Assembly: GCA_029204225.1 (NCBI GenBank)
Contig: CM055092.1
Span: 68,935,614-68,999,613 of the forward strand
Source: Diphasiastrum complanatum
Taxonomy: Eukaryota > Streptophyta > Lycopodiopsida > Lycopodiales > Lycopodiaceae
Direction: 5' to 3'
DNA: 64,000 nt
The notes beneath the pieces are model-generated. The model worked only from the letters and a program-made list of their open reading frames with translations, did no database searches and was not told the DNA's origin. This document shows, one piece after another, positions 55,893-64,000 of the stretch. The translations under genes and the position numbers were made by a program. Numbering within the stretch: position 1 is the stretch's first letter; each line of letters opens with the position of its first letter.

Positions 55893-56700
55893 CATCCATT
55901 AGTTGTCCAACACTAAGCAAGCTCTTGGTAATTGATGGTACAAAAAGGACATTGTCTAGATTGATGCTTTTGTTAGATTCTAGACTTAATGAGATGGTAC
56001 CAATACCATCTATCTTACATTCTTGATCATTTGCTAAAGAATCAAATTTCTTAATACCATTGAAAGAGTGTAAGGTTGAGAATGTGTCCTTTTGGAAAGT
56101 CATGTGGGAGCTAGCGGGAAGAAGTAAGCTGCTAGTGCAAGTTTCGATTGCTAATCAATCCACCAAGTGTACTTTGAGTTGCTTTTGCTTGTTGGAGTGG
56201 ATGTAGATGCCATCAAAGATGAGATCTCCTCATCTCCATCCTCTTCATATGCAAGGTTCCCTTGTTTGTCCTCCACCTCGTTTGCTCTTAGCCTCTTGTA
56301 GCATTCAGATGCATAATGCCCCTTCTTTCCACAAAAGAAGCATTTTTGCTTTGACTTGTCTTTTGAGCTTGATGCATCATCCTCTTCTTTGGCCTCCTTG
56401 GGATGCTTCTTCTTTCCATTGGTCTTCTTTTTGCCTTTGAATGAGAAATTGGCTTTCTCATCTCCATCCTACAAAGACAATGAGCTCACTCATTCTTGCC
56501 GGAGCATCCTACACTCTTCAACCACTAATACACTGTGAAGTTTTTCTATAGTTGGCAAAGTGTCTTGGATGGCAAAACTTTGGACCAAATTTGCAAAGTC
56601 ATCTCCTAGACCATTAAGGACCATTTTGTACAAGCTCTCCGTCATGAATCTTCTCTCTAATGGAAGCCAACTCCCTATTTAAAAACTTGATTCTGAGTAA
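55893..56700 (-). pseudogene. Copia gag-protease fragment
   Basis: Minus strand from 56700: gag end (ASIREKIHDGELVQ-like, FAIQDTLPTIEKLHSV), a Lys-rich linker, the zinc knuckle CFFCGKKGHYASEC, and the protease region MTFQKDTFSTLHSFNGIKKF with LDNVLFVPSITKSLLSVGQL. The protease active-site segment DSGAS is damaged (a stop or rearrangement near 56100-56160). It shows near-identity with the copy at 9960-10800. Confidence 0.88.
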
Positions 56701-58943
56701 ATCTAGATGCATTGCATTATGATTTAAACAAGAGCAGTGGATCAAATGATTAACAACTATGAAGAGTGGCCTCACACATGTGGAGGACAATACCTATATG
56801 GACTGAATAGAGATTAAAGTATTCAAGCATACAAGAGCATTCCACTCATCAAAAGTCAAGACAAATGTGGAAAATACAAGAAAACTAGAATTTGCCAATG
56901 TCACATCAACTTCTCATTGATTTGGTTGATCCCTTTATAGATCAAGTACATCCACGAGCTGTGTACTGTCCAGCAAGCTTTCACATGTGTGAAGAGTGAC
57001 TAGTCATCCAGATCCACCAATGGGAACCATATATGCTCATTTTCCAAAGTTGACTATTCTCTTTGGCTGGAAAACAAAAAGCTAGTCTTCCACATTTATA
57101 GGAATATTCTCTATAAAATAGGATCTAATGGAATCTCTCTATCTTATCATCTACTATCTTATCTACACATGTGAATGGCATCTTTACATGTGGGAGCATT
57201 TACTCATTCTTTTTCAAAAGTTTGACCAATTTGACTCATTTCTAGATTCTACTCAAAGGTCAATTTCACACATGGGTAGATCCATCTAAAATTAATGTAA
57301 ATTTATAAAAACAAGTTATGTACATCTTTTCACATGTGGGAACAGACTCCACACATGTGAGATCCTATCACGATCTCATATCTCAAGATACATCAAGTAT
57401 AACAAGTTTGAAATGATATTTTCAACATTCTTCACTATTAACTGGGATACCATGCCTACCTCTCACCTGTGATTGCTTGCCCTCTCAAAATTGTTGCCAA
57501 TGATGAGTAGTCATGTCACCAAACTGCACTTTCCTTGCCAAAATTAGCTTTCTCCACACAATTCCGCTATCGCTCACCCCCATACTATATTTAACGCTTC
57601 CAAACACCTTGTTACCCTGTCAAGAGTAAGTAATAATGATTTAGAAGTAATTATGACTCATTGTACCACCCTGTAGCAGGTTTCACCAGCCAAAACTTGT
57701 CCAAATTTGGCCCTACGGTACCCAAATGGCAAATGTAGCCCATCACTAGGTCACCTGCACTCCGCTCGATGGAATGGTGATGAAAACTCTTTGAAACACA
57801 TTTCTCCCGGCTCTGTGACGTTGCTCTATCCACTGGCTCTGAGCAGCCATTTTTAGGGTCATTTTGGCCCAAGGATGGCCAAATCAGATGCCTTCTAGCT
57901 ATAGTTAGCCCTAAAACCATTTTGCTTGTAAAAATAAACTGATTCTTCATTTCAAAGATTTTTAATGAAGAAATGACATTTTTTTCCTTCGGGTCTAATC
58001 TGAATTTCAAAATGAAATTTTTTATTGAAGTTGAAGGGGTGTTTTCCCTTCAGGTCCCTTCAATTTCTCTTCAAGCCTATCCCATGGCTTGGCATCAATC
58101 CGATGGCCTACGATGATTCAATCTTCATCGTTGATGTAAGAAGTTCCTAAATCAATGCTTTGCAGCCGTTTAGCACCCCAAAGTCTTCTCTTGTAGCCGC
58201 CACCCACTTCAAATCCCTATCCTCCTACTTCAATTGGTCGCCCAAGCTCTCTCACGAGCTCTTTCTTTCTCCTCCTTCCTCTCTCACCTTATAGCTATGG
58301 TAAACAAGGGTTTTGGCTGCCACCTTCAAATCATTCCAACATTCTGATGACACCGCGGCTAGCCACGGCCTCATGGCCTTATTTCCACTTCTGTAGAACA
58401 ACCACCATCATGGCTTTACAGCTTGGAAATTCGACTCCTATAGCTCAAGGTCCAATTTTTTCCCGACAAACACCCTAGCAAGCTTTTTGGGGTTTGAAGA
58501 CCTCTTGCTACCGATCAATCTAGCATCCTAATGAGGGCACGACTATCCATGGACTTTTAGAAGCAGCTCCTCTATAGTAGGGCACCCACCATGCTTTATA
58601 GATCTAGAAAAGTCCTCCTATAGACAAAGATCCATGGCTTTGTTGGTAGAAAACCTAGTTGTCCATTTTTTCCCATAGCGAGAGAGAAAGGTTAATTGCT
58701 GTTTACGTGCTTCATGGCTGCCCTTCTAGCAATCACTTGGCCTTAATAGAATGATGCTGGGTAGCACTTTATAGTGCACAATCTTGTCAAGTATGGAGAA
58801 AGATCCGCAACTTTACGTGCCATCCAGACTGCCTATTTCCTGTATGGAGTCATCTCTCCAGAGACGCTTCTCGTGCTACTATTCCTGGTGAAAGACGCTA
58901 TCCCATAGCTCCACCGGATCGTGCATACCTACATCACCCTGCC
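56701..58943 (-). other. Unassigned; probable interior of a minus-strand LTR element
   Basis: No pol motif was seen. CACATGTG-type words recur between 56770 and 57360. A minus-strand frame at 57651-58010 (119 codons) has no recognised family. The primer site at 58944 implies that the sequence to its left is element interior. Confidence 0.4.
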
Positions 58944-58955
58944 GCTCTGATACCA
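58944..58955 (-). promoter_or_regulatory. Primer binding site for initiator tRNA-Met
   Basis: TGGTATCAGAGC on the minus strand, directly following an LTR end ...TTTTAACA. Confidence 0.85.
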
Positions 58956-59422
58956 TGTTAAAATCCTGTTGGGATCTAGTGCAGTATGCAGATCACATCA
59001 ATCAATCACCATAGACACTCCTCACAAGCTCTCAATGATGGCAACAAAAGCTTTGAATATTACAAAGAACATTGTACATATAGGAAATCCACTAACTACA
59101 TGAAAGAACAAGTGTCCTAAAATTGGCCTACCACATGACAAACTAGAACAAGGCCCAGTATGGTCTAAACAACTGACAAAACCGAGACATCCCCTCGAGT
59201 ATAGCATAACGAAACCAAAAAACCATTGTACACTAATTTCCTACGTGTGGCTACTCGGCTAACCCAAGTAGCCGTCTACAGGATCAGTGCCCTATCAATA
59301 TATCCTAATGGGCCACGTCCCAAACACAACTGAATATATCAAATCTAATTAACTGTATACTAATTACAGTATCACATATGAAGCTTACAAAAAATAAATC
59401 AGATCAACTCTGATTTCTAACA
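58956..59422 (-). repeat. 5' LTR, 467 bp
   Basis: In minus orientation it starts TGTTAGAAATCAGAGTTGAT and ends GGATTTTAACA, adjacent to the primer site. No partner LTR was found to the left, so the element is truncated or its 3' LTR is lost. Confidence 0.75.
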
Positions 59423-59984
59423 GTTTGGGCTTTCTTGTGGAACTCATCTTCCAACAAAAAACATTTGATCCATGCCTTTAACAAAAGAAAACAAGGGACA
59501 CACCTTGTATAATTCTTCTTAAAAACCAAATATACTTCTATCAGGGCACTAAGATCAAATAATGGTAGTAAGCATATTTCAAAAGATTCTGGTACAAATC
59601 GAAATAAGTGAGGCTTCAATTTCCTATGAGATTAAAAGAAATGTTGCATTGGTGTGGCACATTCTGCTAAGTAAAGGAGTAGAATGATTAAGCAGCAATT
59701 TAATTAATCAACAAATCACCTGAAAACTACAATTAAAAAAAACAACTAAAAAATGCTAATGTTCATCCTCAGAACAGACGTCGAACTAGGTCATGGTATA
59801 TTGTCTGAAACAGGTCCACATATTCTGAGATCTATTCCGACCCTTGATGCTAGATCATTCCTTACCTTTACTCAATTTCTCATGATTTCAAATAGTTTGA
59901 TTTCAAATTGAATAAGATTCATTCCAACTCTTACAAAAAGAGTCTGGACCTGAGTGAGTCTATTAGGGATGATTGGATATGGAA
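59423..59984. other. No supported gene
   Basis: Short open frames only. Confidence 0.45.
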
Positions 59985-60335
59985 ATCAAGACTTCAAATT
60001 TCAATGCAAGTTACTCCAATGGATTTAATAAGAAAAGTATTGATCCTATGAAACTATGCTCGAGTAGATTGCTTCAAGCCATAAAGTGCTTTATGGAGTT
60101 TTTACACATGATTGTGTTTACCTTCGATTTCGTAACCTTCAGATTGCACCATGTAAATGTCTTCTTTGACAACTCCATTAAGATATGTTGTTTGTAAATC
60201 CATTTGATGTATTTCCAAATCTATAGCAGCAGCAAATGACAATAGAAGTCTGATAGAAGAATGTTTAACTATTGGACTAAAGGGCTCAGTGTAGTTCTTT
60301 CTTAATCTTGTATTTATCTGGTGTTCATTCATCCG
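59985..60335 (-). pseudogene. Copia reverse transcriptase fragment
   Basis: Minus strand: RKNYTEPFSPIVKHSSIRLL, FAAAIDLEIHQMDLQTTYLN and GVVKEDIYMVQSEGYEIEGK. This is the first part of a copia RT. The YVDD region and everything after it are missing. Confidence 0.9.
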
Positions 60336-60437
60336 CTTTTACACGGTTCCAATCACTTCTTGAACACCAGGAGGGCTTGGATTGCCCGTCCCTATAAGTT
60401 CATCGTGCCATATCACGCCGATGCCTAATCCATATGC

Positions 60438-60983
60438 TCATATGCTTATGGATTTCCTTCTCCTCAAATTTCTCTTCTTGTTGAAATTCGTCACGAAGGG
60501 TAACAATAACCTATCGTTTATCGGCGGCAGGTTGTGCGGACCATTTACTAAACAATTTGTCGCCAAAATAGCGTTGGCATAAAGAATAGAGTAGGTCCAA
60601 ACCACCCTCCCTTTTCTGTTGGCAATTATATTACCTTGAGGATCCACGTCATAATAAGAATTTGTGGATGACTCTTCGGTGGGGGCGGGAGCCGCGGCCG
60701 CTTGTGAGGGACCACCCTCATCTCGGCTAAGCATACTTTGTAGTTCTGCTTTTTGCTCAGGAGTTAATGATTCATATAAATTTTTAACATAATCTCCCGA
60801 TCTTTCACCACTGCCTGACCTGATATGATTACTACATTCATAAACATACATTACAATAAACCCTAATATATTGAAATGAAGTAGAAAAGAAAATCGACTA
60901 CAGAACTTTAATGCATATTGGGTTGGGACTTTCATACCTGTGATAACAAAATAAGAGAGGTATGCATTTAGAGCCTGCACCAA
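60438..60983 (-). CDS. Unrecognised frame, 181 codons
   Basis: The part reading GSGERSGDYVKNLYESLTPE, QKAELQSMLSRDEGGPSQAA, APAPTEESSTNSYYDVDP looks genuinely coding: low complexity but balanced, with an Ala/Pro linker and a KNLYESLTPEQKAELQSML helix. It begins after a GTAG-type acceptor near 60850. The family is not known to me. A transposon-encoded protein is plausible, given the divergent plus-strand exons immediately to the right. Confidence 0.35.
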   Translation of the reverse strand: MVQALNAYLSYFVITGMKVPTQYALKFCSRFSFLLHFNILGFIVMYVYECSNHIRSGSGERSGDYVKNLYESLTPEQKAELQSMLSRDEGGPSQAAAAPAPTEESSTNSYYDVDPQGNIIANRKGRVVWTYSILYANAILATNCLVNGPHNLPPINDRLLLPFVTNFNKKRNLRRRKSISI

Positions 60984-61099
60984 GATGCAAAAGATTCATA
61001 TAAGCGACAACGTATAAGAATAGTACTATCTAAAAATTAAAACACTAGAATCATACAATAATTTTATGTTATTTGTGTTTTGTACTTGTGCATATATGC

Positions 61100-61402
61100 A
61101 GTTTATCACAACGAGATGAATTACATTCAGATCAGTCTAGCGATGAAGACACTACTCAAGTTAATAGGGTAAGTAATAAACATGCAAGTTTTTTTATTCA
61201 TAAAGACTTTGCTATTATAAGTTAAACTATTGTGCTAAAGTGACATGTACTTGATTTTTGTTTCTCGTAGAAAAATTATTTTCAAAATAAAATATGGTGC
61301 ACATGCCTCAAGTGTGATGGACAAAAGATGCATGAAAAACGCATTGTTAAAAATCATTTGTGGAAGTTTGGACAAAAAGGAGAAGGTCAACCATCGAATT
61401 TG
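61100..61402 (+). pseudogene. Transposon-type exons with CxC..C/H motif
   Basis: Exon 1 ends QSSDEDTTQVNR before GTAAGTAAT (about 61171). After an intron ending TTCTCGTAG (61270), exon 2 reads IWCTCLKCDGQKMHEKRIVK then NHLWKFG. The C.C..C ... V..HL...G pattern resembles the transposase-associated domain at the N-terminus of plant CACTA proteins. It is cut at about 61402 by the neighbouring copia fragment. Confidence 0.4.
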
Positions 61403-61404
61403 AA

Positions 61405-63420
61405 AAACGTTGAGGTTTGTTCCAATGAGCTACGTCTGGAAGTTGACAGGAACTGGCTGAGTATACTGACCAAATATGCAAGGTCTTTTCTCGTGTAGAT
61501 CATTGTGTACATCAGTGAGCCGATGATGGATTGAAATAGGTAACACTTCATCTCCTCCTTTTCTGTCTCAGTTTGACGAGATTGTTCCTTTGATAACTTT
61601 AGTACAGGGTCGAGTGGAAAGAGACTGGATTTACAGCTGTCCATTCCATACTTTTTCAGCACATTGTTGAGATAACATTCCTGACTGATAAAGATCAGTC
61701 TATTGGGTCGATCTCATTGAATTTGAATTCAGAGACAATAGTGGCTGGACCCATGTTAGTCATCTTGTATTCCTGCGTCAGCATGCATTTTGTATCCTTC
61801 ATCAAATTCAGATTGTTACTGAATAAGAGTGTATAATCTACGTAGAGAATGATGATGATGAAGTAATCTGATATAGACTTGAAGAAGACATTCGAGTCTG
61901 CTGAGTTTGGAATAAAACCATTCTCTATCAAAAATGCGTTGATCTTTTGGAACCAGACTCTGGGTGACTGTTTCAGCCCATAGAGCACCTTGTGGATTTT
62001 GCATACAAGGTATTGTTGCTTGTCGTTGAGTTCGTATCCCTCTGGCTACGTCATGTAGATTTTCTCTTCGATGGTCCCATTGAGGAAAGCGGTCTGGACA
62101 TCCATCTGGTGGACTTCTAGATCTGCCGTAGCTGCAAAGGAGAGGAGTAGACGAATCGAAGCATGTTTGACTACTGGGCTGAAGGTTTCTGAGTAATCTA
62201 GATCTGAAATCTGAGAAAAGCCTTTGGTGACCAGCCTGGCCTTGTAACAATTTATTCTTCTTTCAGCATCGTACTTTGCCTTGAATATCCATTTGCATGG
62301 AATTGGTTTTCAGTCCTTTGGCAGCTCAGTGAGTGTCCATGTTTGATTCTCTATAAGAGAATCGAATTCGGTGTCCATCATTGCTTTCCACTAGTTAGCA
62401 TCAGGAGTAGACATCGCCTCAGCAACTGTGTTTGATTCCTGCACGAAGTAGCAGGCCGAATCATCCATAAATCTGGATGGAGGCTGTCTAGACCTGTTTG
62501 ACCTTTTGGGTTGAACTTTGGTCCTTTGATGTGGGTTGACTCGTTGAGGTTCTGACTCATCGTCTGATTCAACATCGAGATTCTGCAGTTGACTCTCTAG
62601 ATCGAATTGACTGGTTGCTCGATTTGTGAGTCAAAATTATTAGCAGCTTTCCCTTTGTGGTCGATGAACTGGTCTTCCACAAAAATGACATCTCTACTAG
62701 TGAATGCCTTTTCGGTATCCAAATTGTAGAGCTTGTATGCCTTGTGGTCTGGGGAATAGCCTATGAAGATCGTTTTCCTACTCTTGTCATCTAGCTTTCT
62801 TCTTAGAGCGAAAGCGATGCATCTAAACACTCAAATATGTTTGAGTAGTGGTTTTGATCCTATCCACACCTCATAAGGTGTCTTGCCATTCAGGGCTTTG
62901 GTGATGGATCGATTCTGCAAATAGGCAGCTGTAGTAATAGCTTCTCTCCAAAATTTCTTTGGAAGAGAGGCATGAGCCATCATGCTCTTGGCACTTTCGA
63001 TGAGTATCTGGTTCTTCCGCTCAGCTACACGATTGGACTGAGTTGAGTAGCTGGTTGTGTATTCTTGAAGTATCCCATTGGCCTTGCATAACTCCTTGAA
63101 TTCTGTGGAGATATACTCTCCCCCTCCATCTGTGCATAGAGCCTTGATCTTCCTCTGGGTCTGCTTCTCTGCAGACGCCTTGAACTACATGAAGAACTTG
63201 AATGCTTTGGATTTATTCTTTAGATAGTAGGTTGCAGTCCTTTGAGAGAAGTCGTCGATGAAGGTTAGGAAATAGAGAGCTCCCCCTGTGGAAACAATCT
63301 GCATCGGGCCACAAATGTCGTTGTGTACAAGGCCAAGCAAGCCCTTTGATGTATGAACTAAGTCTGAACTAAAGGAACTCCTAGCATGCTTGCTGATAAT
63401 ACAGCTTTCGCATGGAGAAG
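61405..63420 (-). pseudogene. Copia integrase to RT fragment
   Basis: Minus strand from 63420: the second half of the integrase zinc finger (PCESCIISKHARSSFSSD), LVHNDICGPMQIVSTGGALY, FIDDFSQRTATYYLKNKSKA, then a DGGGEY-type block. SNRVAERKNQ follows (G changed to R), then the C-terminal block FRCIAFALRRKLDDKSRK with IFIGYSPDHKAYKLYN and SRDVIFVEDQF. The RT pieces are MLYGLKQSPRVWFQKINAF, IIILYVDYTLLFSNNLNLMK (YVDD changed to YVDY) and SIIGSLMYTMIYTRKDLAYL. Numerous stops are present. It is closely related to the plus-strand copy at 43078-44338. Confidence 0.92.
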
Positions 63421-63921
63421 TATAAGGGAAGCTCCCTAAGATCCTGCTTACAAGATAACACACAATGGAAACACACTATTATGGAGCAACCACCCAACCA
63501 AGTAGAGGTAACCAATCAACTCTAGAAGCTTCACCCCCAAGCCAAGGAACAAGAGACATGAATATAGAGTGAAACCCTGGAAATGAATCCATGATCACAA
63601 TGAGGAGTAGGGCAAGTTTGGCCTCTTCTTATAGAGCCATAAGCATCCTGGGCACATAGCCATGCATAGCTCTAAGTTCCCTATACATAGATTCACCTAG
63701 AACAGAGTCCTATGCATGGACCAACTATTCATAGAATTGCATACATTGTCTCATACCTTGTCTAAACTCCATTTAGTGTGTTCTGGGCCTCACAAGAATA
63801 TTAGTTACTTTCGGGTCACATTTAGTATGACGTGGCATAACTAACAGCTTGATTTACTGGAGTACCGTGTATCCATGACTAGGAGTATACCGAATCCTAC
63901 TTACTGGTCATGGACATAACA
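63421..63921 (-). repeat. Gypsy 3' LTR inserted in copia integrase
   Basis: Collinear with 38229-38752. In minus orientation it starts TGTTATGTCCATGACCAGT after a purine tract AAGGAGGGAAGAA. Copia coding sequence stops exactly at its left border. Confidence 0.85.
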
Positions 63922-64000
63922 TTCTTCCCTCCTTAAACTATTTCTATCCTTAGAAACTCTCTAAATAGGAAAGAATAACAGGAACAGTTCTTTTAACTTT
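63922..64000 (-). other. Start of gypsy interior
   Basis: Matches the sequence next to the LTR at 38753-38800 (CTTAAACT.TTTCTATCCTTA). The element continues beyond the window. Confidence 0.75.

Overview
This is a gene-poor, repeat-dense stretch of a plant nuclear genome. The plant assignment rests on a UDP-glycosyltransferase with a complete plant PSPG box, a FEZ/SMB-type NAC-domain fragment, a Sec61-beta fragment, a PP7-type phosphatase fragment, and many Ty1/copia and Ty3/gypsy elements primed by initiator tRNA-Met. A DUF7869-type protein, long (GA)n tracts and heavily decayed nested elements would fit a large-genome non-flowering plant such as a fern, lycophyte or gymnosperm. That finer placement is inference only.

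Layout. 1-2.8 kb: a broken minus-strand DUF7869-type gene with a 21-residue repeat upstream. 3.5-6.4 kb: (GA)n tracts, hairpin units and a CTCGAC/CCGAC-rich satellite. 8.3-12.7 kb: an internally deleted copia element with its 3' LTR, fused to an inverted copia fragment. 14.1-16.9 kb: a decayed gene with a coiled coil, a histone H3-like fold and an SPK-rich tail. 16.9-18.3 kb: copia gag-protease, then a hAT-like MITE with a perfect 8-bp target duplication. 19.15-23.93 kb: a complete non-coding LTR element. 25.0-25.4 kb: a GIY-YIG domain remnant. 28.2-28.6 kb: PP7 fragment. 29-34.4 kb: two decayed copia copies and two head-to-head tRNA-like (SINE) modules.

36.1-37.7 kb holds the only intact host-type gene, an intronless UGT. 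38.2-45.6 kb is a minus-strand gypsy element broken by a 328-bp insertion, a 2.0-kb solo LTR and a plus-strand copia 3' half with its LTR. 46.2-50.0 kb carries two similar AT-rich repeat blocks flanking Sec61-beta and NAC fragments. 50.2-51.3 kb is another deleted copia. 51.5-53.7 kb is the N-terminal half of a degraded Helitron protein. From 54.6 kb to the end there are copia fragments, an isolated LTR plus primer site, a CxxC/H-type transposon exon, and a gypsy LTR nested in copia integrase.

There is no operon-like cooperation between genes. The logic is repeated insertion, nested insertion and internal deletion around one surviving gene. Most copia copies retain gag-protease or terminal pieces while integrase and reverse transcriptase are missing or broken. 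The domain calls were made by reading translations against remembered family motifs, without database searches.
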